Of a DNA stretch of 64,000 nt, positions 7,972 through 15,486 are shown one piece after another. Made by a program: the position numbers and the translations under genes. Below the pieces are notes generated by a model that ran no database searches, had not been told where the DNA came from, and worked only from the letters and a program-made list of their open reading frames with translations. Where the stretch lies: assembly GCF_014651515.1 (NCBI RefSeq), contig NZ_BMXA01000007.1:111716-175715 (forward strand), given 5' to 3'. How positions within the stretch are numbered: the stretch's first letter is position 1; each line of letters starts with the position of its first letter. This DNA comes from Arenicella chitinivorans. Its GTDB lineage: Bacteria > Pseudomonadota > Gammaproteobacteria > Arenicellales > Arenicellaceae.

Positions 7972-8804
7972 CGCCATTGCGAGGCGCTACATGACATTCT
8001 CATACGCAGATACTTCAACGGGTTGCAGCTCAGGATGACGAGAAACGCATGGTGCGTCTTCCACTCACTGACGTACCAAGAAGTCCTTCAATCCAGAATA
8101 GATTGCTTATGGTGCCCTCTGTCGCCAGCGCTGTGAAAGTCCAATCCAGAAAAGCTATCTGTTTTGTCCTTTATCGTCATTACTGGAAACTACATGACAT
8201 TCTCATACGCAGATACTTCACCGGGTTGCAGCTCAGAATGACGGGAAACGCATGGTGCGTCTTCCACTGACGTACCAAGAAGTCCTTCAATCCAGATAAG
8301 TTGCCTGTTATGCCCTCTGTCGCCAGTGCAGTGAAAATCCAATCCAGAAAAGCTATCTGTTTTGCCCTTTATCGTCATTACTGGAAACTATATGACATTT
8401 TCATACGCAGATACGTCACCGGGTTGCAGCTCAGAATGACGGGAAACGCATGGTGCGCCTTCCACTGACGTACCAAGAAGTCCTTCAATCCAGAATAAAT
8501 TGCCTATGGTGCCTTCTGTCGCCAGTGCAGTGAAAATCCAATCCAGAAAAGCTATCTGCTTTGTCCTTTATCGTCATTACTGGAAACTACATGACATTCT
8601 CATACGCAGATACTTCACCGGGTTGCAGCTCAGAATGACGAGAAACGCATGGTGCGCCTTCCACTGACGTACCAAGAAGTGCTTCAATCCAGAATAAATT
8701 GCCTATTGTGCCCTCTGTCGCCAGCGCCGTGAAAATCCAATCCAGAAAAGTTATCTGTTTTGTCCTTAATCGTCATTGCGAGGAGCGGAGCGACGTGGCA
8801 ATCT
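7972..8804 (+). repeat. Tandem array of four ~200-bp units
   Basis: Four direct repeats begin at about 7972, 8175, 8373 and 8572 (203, 198, 199 and 199 bases). Each unit holds a decayed type A palindrome (CGTCATTACTGGAAAC; in the first unit CGCCATTGCGAGGCGC), about 7 bases, a type B palindrome (8008-8040, 8211-8243, 8409-8441, 8608-8640), then about 130 bases of shared spacer. The array ends with an intact type A copy at 8771-8804. Short open frames inside it are not conserved between units, so I call no gene here. This fills the whole gap between the kinase gene and trmB. Confidence 0.88.
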
Positions 8805-8835
8805 CCACACCTGATTGAAAGGCCCATTTTGAACC

Positions 8836-9525
8836 ATGAACGAACCAAGCAAACACCACCGACCGATCCGCAGTTTCGTAAAACGCGAAGGAAAATTGAC
8901 CACTGGTCAGAAAAACGCCATTGAACAACTCTGGCCAACGCACGGTATTGAACTTAAAGCAGAGCCGCTTGAGCTGGCGGCAGAATTTGGTCGAGACGCG
9001 CCGGTAGTACTCGAAATCGGGTTTGGTAATGGGCTGTCTTTAGCGGACATGGCTGAAGCCTACCCGGATCTAAACTTCTTCGGCGTTGAGGTGCATCGTC
9101 CGGGTGTTGGTAGTTTACTGGTGCAGGTGAAGCAACGTGGGCTGCAGAATGTGCGAGTGTCGCAGGACGACGCGGTACAGGTCCTCGAACAGCAGATTCC
9201 AGATGCGTCTTTGCATCGTGTGCAGATATTCTTCCCCGATCCATGGCACAAAAAGCGTCATCACAAGCGGCGGTTAATCCAGCCGGATTTCGTGACCATG
9301 TTGGTTAAGAAGCTGGCGCCGGGTGGTCATATTCACGTGGCAACCGACTGGGAGAATTACGCGGAGCATATCCTAGGGGTGTTGAGTCAGAATGCAGATC
9401 TATGCAATACCAGCAGCGATCCGTCTGGTTATGCGCCCAAGCCAGAATACCGGCCTGACACCAAATACGAAAAGCGTGGAATCCGTTTAGGTCACGGCGT
9501 TTGGGATCTGGTGTTCGAAAAATAA
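8836..9525 (+). CDS. trmB: tRNA (guanine-N7)-methyltransferase TrmB
   Basis: Methylates G46 in the variable loop of tRNAs using S-adenosylmethionine. 229 residues, the usual length. Motifs: the SAM-binding LEIGFGNGLSLADMA, the acidic strand GVEVHRPGVGS, and the family signature FFPDPWHKKRHHKRR, followed by HVATDWENYAEH. Start ATG 8836 gives MNEPSKHHRPIRSFVKREGK, which matches the usual TrmB N-terminus. The gene begins 31 bases after an intact type A repeat, which therefore lies in its 5' leader. Confidence 0.96.
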   Translation: MNEPSKHHRPIRSFVKREGKLTTGQKNAIEQLWPTHGIELKAEPLELAAEFGRDAPVVLEIGFGNGLSLADMAEAYPDLNFFGVEVHRPGVGSLLVQVKQRGLQNVRVSQDDAVQVLEQQIPDASLHRVQIFFPDPWHKKRHHKRRLIQPDFVTMLVKKLAPGGHIHVATDWENYAEHILGVLSQNADLCNTSSDPSGYAPKPEYRPDTKYEKRGIRLGHGVWDLVFEK

Positions 9526-9526
9526 C

Positions 9527-9721
9527 TTACAACACCGACTCATCGTCAGTGAACGTGGCAACTCGGTGAAGCTTCTGTCCGTCGGATTCGATTAAAAACT
9601 CGATCGGACGACAACACACGTAGCAATCTTCCACAGTTCGATGATTGCCTTGACTAAGGTCGACAAAGGCGGTGAACTCTTCACCGCAATAAGGGCAGTT
9701 GACTTGCGCTTCGTGATACAT
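9527..9721 (-). CDS. CPXCG-motif cysteine-rich protein
   Basis: A 64-residue protein from ATG 9721 (MYHEAQVNCPYCGEEF); an in-frame ATG at 9775 would add 18 residues not typical of the family. Two knuckles, CPYCGE near the N-terminus and CYVCCRPIEF near the middle, would bind one zinc or iron. Function of the family is unknown. The stop lies one base from the trmB stop on the other strand. Confidence 0.85.
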   Translation of the reverse strand: MYHEAQVNCPYCGEEFTAFVDLSQGNHRTVEDCYVCCRPIEFLIESDGQKLHRVATFTDDESVL

Positions 9722-9782
9722 CCTTGAATAATACCAAGCCCGTGTTAACCGGCTGTCGTGACCGCGAAAATCCATTTTTGTT

Positions 9783-10865
9783 ATGAAAAATCAACCAGAA
9801 TGGTGGGACCCGTATTCCTGCCAGCCGTATAAAATGCGCGATGAAGACAAACCGCGTTCAGGCATGGGCAATGTTTGGGAATACGCTAAGGTAGCCGGGT
9901 CGAATCTGATTGGTTTGCCAGCGATTGCCTATCAATATCTGAGCTTGAAGAAAAGACCTTCTGGGATTAGTTCAGATGAATTCGTGGGTCTGAGTATTGC
10001 GCCGCAGGTTGAGTACCAGTCTGCGATCATTGAAATGGTCGACGAGCTCGGTGTTAAGCAGTTATTGATGCGCATTCCGAGTTGGGATGTCGATGCACTG
10101 GATGACTATGTGCGGTTTTTGGAACTGTTCCCCAACAATGAGTTCGTCATCAATATTCTGCAAAGCCGAGACAGTGTGCAACATCTGACCGATTGGCAAA
10201 ACCAGGTCGCAAAGATCATCCGCGCCACGCGTCATATCACCAACACCTACTGGATCGGTAACGCGGTTAATCGCACCAAATGGGGTTGCGTCCATTCTGG
10301 TCAGGCGCTAGATCTGCAAGTGGCGGTGGAGGAATTACGCAGCGAATTTAAAGATTTGAGGTTATTGGGTTCCTCAATTATCGATTTTGAGCCGCTACTT
10401 AGCTGGCGAACCTTATGGAATTTTCGTAATTATCATATCGATGCCAACGCAGCACTGCTTTATGTGAACCGACGGCACTCTCCCTATGGAACGCAATACG
10501 GCATCTTCGATCTTGAGAACAAGCTCCGTCTCGCTAAAGCGATGACACGCCTGTCGAATCGATGCGACGACGCGTTGTGGATCACCGAGACAAACTGGCC
10601 GTTATTGAATACCAAACCTTACACACCGAACTCGGGCAATCCAACGCGCACGGTCGATGAAGAAACCCAGGCCAAGTACCTCAAATGGTACTACCAGATC
10701 GCCTGGCAAACTGGTTGGGTAGAGCGTGTTTACTGGTGGCAATTAATCAATCCCGGCTACGGGTTAGTGGATCATCGGGAAGGCAGCTTGCGCAAGATGC
10801 CGTCGTATTATGCGATGAAGGAGATTATTGCTGGAGAGTTGAGTCAGGTTCCCGATCGGGATTGA
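9783..10865 (+). CDS. Glycoside-hydrolase-like TIM-barrel protein
   Basis: 360 residues without signal peptide. The sequence alternates strands and helices as in a TIM barrel and carries clan GH-A-like landmarks: SIIDFEPL in the middle and DALWITETNWPLL near residue 260, where the Glu would be the nucleophile, followed by WVERVYWWQLINPGYGLVD. A cytoplasmic place and the lack of nearby sugar genes leave the substrate open. It could be a non-catalytic relative. A type B palindrome starts 2 bases after the stop and may act as its 3' hairpin. Confidence 0.6.
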   Translation: MKNQPEWWDPYSCQPYKMRDEDKPRSGMGNVWEYAKVAGSNLIGLPAIAYQYLSLKKRPSGISSDEFVGLSIAPQVEYQSAIIEMVDELGVKQLLMRIPSWDVDALDDYVRFLELFPNNEFVINILQSRDSVQHLTDWQNQVAKIIRATRHITNTYWIGNAVNRTKWGCVHSGQALDLQVAVEELRSEFKDLRLLGSSIIDFEPLLSWRTLWNFRNYHIDANAALLYVNRRHSPYGTQYGIFDLENKLRLAKAMTRLSNRCDDALWITETNWPLLNTKPYTPNSGNPTRTVDEETQAKYLKWYYQIAWQTGWVERVYWWQLINPGYGLVDHREGSLRKMPSYYAMKEIIAGELSQVPDRD

Positions 10866-10867
10866 TG

Positions 10868-10900
10868 AGATCCTTCGCTGCGTTGCAGCTCAGGATGACG
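10868..10900 (+). repeat. REP-like palindrome, type B
   Basis: Type B copy AGATCCTTCGCTGCG...CTCAGGATGACG immediately after the glycosidase-like gene. Bases 10901-11062 hold only short decayed fragments such as two copies of a GTTGCAA-GGTTCAGGA string; I see no gene there. Confidence 0.8.
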
Positions 10901-11062
10901 AGTAGTTGCAAAGGTTCAGGATGATGGGGCGTTGCAAGGGTTCAGGAAGGCGGGGGAATATTGCTGCTCGTACTACCAGTGAGATTAATGGTGTGGTTTG
11001 ATGGAGTTTGTCGGCACGAAAGCTGCTGTTAATATGAATTTGTGAGGCGCATTTTCTTTCGA

Positions 11063-11472
11063 CGTCATTGCGAGGAGCGCAGCGACGTGGCAATCTAAAA
11101 GCTTAAAAATGCCCATAAACCAAGGAGGAGTTTCATGGCAAAACAAGGATTCGTCTACATAACGAGCAATTCAACACGCACTGTGTTGTACGTAGGTGTT
11201 ACATCAAACCTGGAGAGACGTGTGTACCAGCACAAACATAAGATAGTCCCAGGATTTACCGCCAAATATAACTGTACCGATCTAATTTGGTGGGAATGCG
11301 CGGATTCAATTGTGGCGGCGATTCAAAGAGAAAAGCAGATCAAAGGCTGGAAGCGGAGTCGTAAGAATGCATTAGTGGTCGCGTTAAATCCGTTGAAAAA
11401 AGATTTGTCGAAGTCATTGTTTGGTTGGAAGTAGAGTAGAGATCCTTCGTCGCTTTGCGACTCAGGATGACG
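11063..11472 (+). mobile_element. Putative GIY-YIG element bounded by inverted palindromes
   Basis: A type A palindrome (11063-11096) precedes, and a type B palindrome (11440-11472) follows, a GIY-YIG nuclease gene. Read inward, the two ends are imperfect inverted repeats: CGTCATTGCGAGGAGC at the left and, on the other strand, CGTCATCCTGAGTCGC at the right. The same A-then-B order with only 8 bases between occurs twice just downstream (11536-11608, 11713-11786). The whole looks like a gene-carrying element and its empty derivatives. That it moves is an inference. Confidence 0.5.
11135..11434 (+). CDS. Small GIY-YIG nuclease-domain protein
   Basis: 99 residues, essentially one GIY-YIG domain: VYITSNSTRTVLYVGV (the GIY and YIG strands as VYI and YVG), LERRVYQHKH with the catalytic-type Arg, and AIQREKQIKGWKR with the conserved Glu. 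This is the stand-alone COG2827 type, distinct from UvrC. A strong ribosome-binding site (AAGGAGGAG) lies 4 bases before ATG 11135. The gene sits alone between two REP-like palindromes, with more copies on both sides. Function of the family is not settled; a DNA nuclease acting on the flanking palindromes is a hypothesis. Confidence 0.88.
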   Translation: MAKQGFVYITSNSTRTVLYVGVTSNLERRVYQHKHKIVPGFTAKYNCTDLIWWECADSIVAAIQREKQIKGWKRSRKNALVVALNPLKKDLSKSLFGWK

Positions 11473-11535
11473 GAAGTATTTTTTCGGGTCAAGCTGGCGC
11501 GGTGGTTGTGTAACAATTGGTCGCTCCAACCCCTG

Positions 11536-11608
11536 GTCATTGCGAGGAGCGTAGCGACGTGGCAATCTCTTTGGTTAGATCCTTCGCCGCGCTGCGGCTC
11601 AGGATGGC
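11536..11608 (+). repeat. Composite A-B palindrome pair
   Basis: Type A (11536-11568), spacer CTTTGGTT (11569-11576), type B (11577-11608). The pair is nearly identical to the one at 11713-11786 over about 72 bases. Two REP-like units in inverted orientation around a short loop is the layout called REPIN in other bacteria. Confidence 0.85.
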
Positions 11609-11712
11609 AGGGATCAGGACGATGGAGGGTTTTTACGCTACAGGGTGGCCGAGAATTATTGTGGTTCAAGCTAATGTGACGGCATGTGTGATGAGAGCTT
11701 AGCCCAACCTCG

Positions 11713-11786
11713 CGTCATTGCGAGGAGCGTAGCGACGTGGCAATCTCTTTGGTTAGATCCTTCGCCGCGCTGCGGCTCAGGATGAC
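11713..11786 (+). repeat. Composite A-B palindrome pair
   Basis: Type A (11713-11746), spacer CTTTGGTT (11747-11754), type B (11755-11786). It shares even the 8-base spacer with the pair at 11536-11608, which shows recent copying. Between the two pairs (11609-11712) there is no gene. Confidence 0.85.
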
Positions 11787-11905
11787 ACAGTTTTTTTGCG
11801 GCTCAGGATGACAGGGGTTTTTGCGGATCAGGATGACACTGTTTTTTTGCGGCTTGGGATGGCGCGGGACTATAGCGGTTCAGGACGGTAAGGGATTGGT
11901 TATAC
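11787..11905 (+). repeat. Decayed tandem type B 3' ends
   Basis: Three or four partial copies of the type B right half (GCGGCTCAGGATGACA, GCGGATCAGGATGACA, GCGGCTTGGGATGGC, then GCGGTTCAGGACGG), separated by T- or G-rich strings. They run up to the rpiA stop codon and look like slippage products. No gene is seen. Confidence 0.65.
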
Positions 11906-11920
11906 CAAGTTAGGGTGTCG

Positions 11921-12580
11921 CTACGCGGTCAAAGTCCGAACCCCATTACTGCCGCCGAGTAATAGCACGTCCGCGCCGCGCTGGGCGAACAGGCCATTAG
12001 TGACGACGCCGGCAATTTGGTTGATGGTGCGTTCCACTTCCGCTGGGTTGTCGATTTGCAGGTGGTGCACGTCGATGATTAGATTGCCGTTGTCGGTGAC
12101 AACGCCCTCTCGTAGTACGGGATTGCCGCCGAGTTTAACCAGTTGTCTTGCCACGTAGGACTTTGCCATTGGAATGACTTCGACCGGCAGAGGAAAGGCC
12201 CCCAGTCGGTCTACTAATTTTGAATCATCGACGATGCAGATGAACTTCTCGCTGGCTGCGGCGACGATTTTTTCGCGGGTTAGGGCAGCGCCGCCACCTT
12301 TGATCAGGTCGAGGTGTTTGGTGGCTTCGTCCGCGCCGTCGACATAAATAGGTAGGTCGCCGACGTCGTTGAGTTCATAGACTTTGATTCCATGACTGCG
12401 TAAGCGTTCGGCGGACGCCTCGGAACTGGCGACGGTGCCCTCGATGTTGCGTTTGATTTTGGCCAGCTCATCGATAAACAGGTTGGCGGTTGAGCCGGTG
12501 CCGACGCCGACAACCCAATCCCATTCCAGGTAGGCGATGGCGGCTTCGGCGACGAGTTGTTTGGCTTGTTCGGGGCTCAT
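11921..12580 (-). CDS. rpiA: Ribose-5-phosphate isomerase A
   Basis: Interconverts ribose 5-phosphate and ribulose 5-phosphate in the pentose phosphate pathway. 219 residues, the usual length. Motifs: [13 protein letters not shown] (phosphate loop), [27 protein letters not shown] with the catalytic residues, and [18 protein letters not shown]. The C-terminus [16 protein letters not shown] is slightly different from the common ending but intact. Starts ATG 12580; 38 bases separate it from the folA stop upstream on the same strand. Confidence 0.96.
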   Translation of the reverse strand: MSPEQAKQLVAEAAIAYLEWDWVVGVGTGSTANLFIDELAKIKRNIEGTVASSEASAERLRSHGIKVYELNDVGDLPIYVDGADEATKHLDLIKGGGAALTREKIVAAASEKFICIVDDSKLVDRLGAFPLPVEVIPMAKSYVARQLVKLGGNPVLREGVVTDNGNLIIDVHHLQIDNPAEVERTINQIAGVVTNGLFAQRGADVLLLGGSNGVRTLTA

Positions 12581-12618
12581 GATCGATTCTCTTTAGCAGG
12601 CAGTTGGACGACAGTTAA

Positions 12619-13101
12619 TCATACACGTTGATACGTGACGTAATCGAAAGCAGGTTCTTTGTCGATAATTTTCTCGCGCTGAACTTCAACGAAGTCGTTG
12701 CTGGAGAACAGTGGAAAATACGTGTCGGCGACCGGTGTGTCATACACTTCGGTAAGTTCCAGTTTGGTGGCGTAGGCTAGAAATAATTTGTAAATTTGGC
12801 CGCCGCCAATCACGAAGGCACGACCGGTGTCGGCTTCGTTTGCGAGTTCAAGCGCGGCATGGATGGAATTGGCGACGGTCACGCCGTCTGCTTGCCACTC
12901 GCTGTTCTCGGTGAGCACAATATTGAGCCTGCCAGGAAGCGCGCGACCGATGGAATCGAAGGTCTTGCGCCCCATAATAATTGGGGAACCCATGGTCAGT
13001 TGCTTAAACCGAGGCAGGTCACCGGGCAGGTGCCAAAGCAGTTCGTTGTTGTGACCCATCTCGCCATTTTCGCCGATGGCTGCAATTAGAATGATCTCCA
13101 T
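12619..13101 (-). CDS. folA: Dihydrofolate reductase
   Basis: Reduces dihydrofolate to tetrahydrofolate, restoring the cofactor used up by the ThyA reaction. 160 residues. Motifs: IAAIGENGEMGHNNELLWHLPGDLPRFK with the catalytic acidic residue region, MGRKTFDSIGRALPGR, and FVIGGGQIYKLFL. Its ATG overlaps the thyA stop by one base (TAATG), so the two are translationally coupled. Confidence 0.96.
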   Translation of the reverse strand: MEIILIAAIGENGEMGHNNELLWHLPGDLPRFKQLTMGSPIIMGRKTFDSIGRALPGRLNIVLTENSEWQADGVTVANSIHAALELANEADTGRAFVIGGGQIYKLFLAYATKLELTEVYDTPVADTYFPLFSSNDFVEVQREKIIDKEPAFDYVTYQRV

Positions 13102-14009
13102 TACACGGCCACCGGTGCGCGAATTGCAGGGTCTGGATCATAGTCGCGGAGCTCGAAGTCATCGAATTGGAACGCGAACAAGTCATCGACGTCTGGGTTT
13201 ATGTGCATGTTTGGCAGCGCTTTTGGTGCGCGTTGAAGCTGCGTTTTGACCTGCTCTTGATGGTTGTTGTAAATGTGCACGTCGCCAAAGGTGTGCACGA
13301 ACTCGCCGAGTCCGAGATTGCACACTTGTGCGACCATCATGGTCAACAGTGCGTAGCTGGCAATATTAAACGGCACACCAAGAAATAAGTCGGCACTGCG
13401 TTGATACAGCTGGCAGCTGAGCTTGTTATCTGGCGATACGTAAAACTGAAATAAGGTATGACAGGGCGGCAAGCCGGCTTTGGCCATTTCTTCGATTTCA
13501 GCTGGGTTCCAGGCAGACACGATTAAGCGGCGAGATGTTGGGTTGGTTTTGATTTCATTCACCACCCAGTCGAGCTGATCGATGCCGGAGAAGTCACGCC
13601 ATTGCTTGCCGTACACTGGCCCGAGTTCGCCCCATTGTTGGGCGAAGTCGTCATCTTGCTTGATACGCGTAATAAACTCTTCCAACTGATATTGCCAATC
13701 ACAGGAACCTTGTTTGACGTCTTGATCTCGCCCTTGCGCTTTCAAGTATCGTTGAAACGGCCATTCGTTCCAGATGCCAACGTTGTTGTCTACCAGGTAT
13801 CTTATATTGGTGTCACCGCGCACAAACCAGAGCAGTTCATGGATGATGCCGCGCAGAAAAACTTTTTTGGTGGTCAACAGCGGGAAGCCATCGCTAAGAT
13901 TGCAGCGTAACTGACGGCCAAACACGCTACGTGTGCCGGTACCGGTACGGTCGTCTTTACCAACACCGTTATCGAACACGTCTTGCAGAAGGTCGAGGTA
14001 TGCTTGCAT
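13101..14009 (-). CDS. thyA: Thymidylate synthase
   Basis: Methylates dUMP to dTMP with methylene-tetrahydrofolate. 302 residues; this is longer than the 264-residue enterobacterial enzyme because of an insert of about 40 residues around [19 protein letters not shown], a known longer variant. Nucleophile Cys in [13 protein letters not shown]; other marks are [42 protein letters not shown] and the HIYNNHQEQ segment. It overlaps folA by one base downstream. Confidence 0.96.
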   Translation of the reverse strand: MQAYLDLLQDVFDNGVGKDDRTGTGTRSVFGRQLRCNLSDGFPLLTTKKVFLRGIIHELLWFVRGDTNIRYLVDNNVGIWNEWPFQRYLKAQGRDQDVKQGSCDWQYQLEEFITRIKQDDDFAQQWGELGPVYGKQWRDFSGIDQLDWVVNEIKTNPTSRRLIVSAWNPAEIEEMAKAGLPPCHTLFQFYVSPDNKLSCQLYQRSADLFLGVPFNIASYALLTMMVAQVCNLGLGEFVHTFGDVHIYNNHQEQVKTQLQRAPKALPNMHINPDVDDLFAFQFDDFELRDYDPDPAIRAPVAV

Positions 14010-14029
14010 GCCTGTTGCCTATCGGTTGA

Positions 14030-15319
14030 TTAAGCCTGCGCTTCGCGAGCGATGGCGCGATACGCGATGTCTGAGCGGCAGAACATGCCGTCCCAGCTAA
14101 TTTTATCGACAGCCTGGTACGCACGTTGCTGCGCGTCGGTCACGCTGCTACCCAACGCTGTTACGCATAAGACGCGTCCACCGCTAGTCACGACACTGTC
14201 GCCTTGCAATGCGGTGCCAGCATGGAAGGTTTTGCAATCCGCAGAGTCGCAGTCGTCGAGCCCTGAGATGGGCTTGCCCTTGGCGTATGATTCCGGGTAT
14301 CCACCAGCCGCAAGCACTACGCCAACCGCTGCTCGAGGGTCCCATTCGGCTTCAGTCTCGCCTAGACCACCTTCTAAACCAGCCAGGCACAGTTCGACCA
14401 GATCGGATTTGAGTCGCATCAGGATCGGTTGCGTTTCAGGGTCGCCAAAGCGACAGTTGAATTCCACTACCTTGGGTGTGCCTTCCGGCGTGATCATTAA
14501 GCCAGCGTAGAGAAACCCAGTGTACGGATGGCCGTCTTGTTTGATGCCGGCCACGGTCGGGAAAATAACCTGTTGCATGATCCGGTCATGAATCTCATTG
14601 GTAACCACCGGTGCAGGCGAATACGCACCCATGCCGCCGGTATTTGGGCCCTGGTCACCATCGTCACGCGCTTTGTGGTCTTGTGATGTGGCGAGCGGCA
14701 AAATGTTATCACCGTCGACCATGCAGATAAAACTGGCTTCTTCGCCTTGCATGAATTCTTCGACCACCACACGTGCACCAGCATCGCCAAATTTATTGTC
14801 GAGTAACATGTCGCGCGCGGCAGCTTGTGCTTCATCAACGCTGTGCGCCACGATAACGCCTTTCCCGGCAGCCAGACCATCGGCTTTGACGACGATTGGT
14901 GCGCCTTGTTGCGCAATGTAATCACAGGCCTGATCGGCATCGGTGAACACTTGGTAGGCCGCTGTTGGAATACCGTGTCGCGCCAGAAAATCCTTACTGA
15001 ATGCTTTTGAGCCCTCGAGCTGAGCGGCCCCGGCACTGGGTCCGAAGCATTTTAAGCCCGCTTTTTCAAAGGCATCTACCACACCGATCACCAACGGAGC
15101 CTCGGGGCCAACAATTGTGAGGTCAATTTTCTCTTGTTGTGCAAACTCGATCAGCCGTTCGATATCTTCCACGCCGATGTCAACATTGGTGACCTTGGCT
15201 TCGCGCGCCGTTCCTGCGTTACCAGGTGCCACGAATACCTTGGAGACGGAATCTGATTGCGCGACTTTCCACGCAAATGCGTGCTCTCGACCGCCGCTGC
15301 CGATGATTAAAACCTGCAT
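14030..15319 (-). CDS. purD: Phosphoribosylamine-glycine ligase
   Basis: Second step of de novo purine synthesis, ATP-grasp ligase joining glycine to phosphoribosylamine. Start taken at ATG 15319 (MQVLIIGSGGREHAFAWKV), the conserved N-terminus; a 12-residue upstream extension is not conserved. 429 residues. Marks: VVKADGLAAGKGVIVA, EEFMQGEEASFICMVDG, DHKARDDGDQGPNTGGMGAYSP and FNCRFGDPETQ. It lies alone, 20 bases upstream of thyA on the same strand; co-transcription with thyA-folA-rpiA is possible. Confidence 0.96.
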   Translation of the reverse strand: MQVLIIGSGGREHAFAWKVAQSDSVSKVFVAPGNAGTAREAKVTNVDIGVEDIERLIEFAQQEKIDLTIVGPEAPLVIGVVDAFEKAGLKCFGPSAGAAQLEGSKAFSKDFLARHGIPTAAYQVFTDADQACDYIAQQGAPIVVKADGLAAGKGVIVAHSVDEAQAAARDMLLDNKFGDAGARVVVEEFMQGEEASFICMVDGDNILPLATSQDHKARDDGDQGPNTGGMGAYSPAPVVTNEIHDRIMQQVIFPTVAGIKQDGHPYTGFLYAGLMITPEGTPKVVEFNCRFGDPETQPILMRLKSDLVELCLAGLEGGLGETEAEWDPRAAVGVVLAAGGYPESYAKGKPISGLDDCDSADCKTFHAGTALQGDSVVTSGGRVLCVTALGSSVTDAQQRAYQAVDKISWDGMFCRSDIAYRAIAREAQA

Positions 15320-15486
15320 GCTGTGTGTTTGAATTGACGATTTGGATTGGCGCACATTCTACCTCGTGCGCACCGCCGTGTCTCGTCGATCCGAGCCGCT
15401 GCTGCTGTTGAATTGAGTATGCGGAGGTTCTGCTTTAGACTGCCTGTTGGATCAATGTCTCACAATTGTGGTAAGGAAGAATGCAA

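Noticed and set aside
7972..8804. CRISPR-like array
   Set aside because: Units are about 200 bases with shared filler in place of unique spacers, and no cas genes are present; it is a tandem duplication of palindrome-containing units.
8049..8938. Short open frames inside the tandem array
   Set aside because: They depend on single-base differences between units, have no ribosome-binding sites, and translate the repeats themselves.
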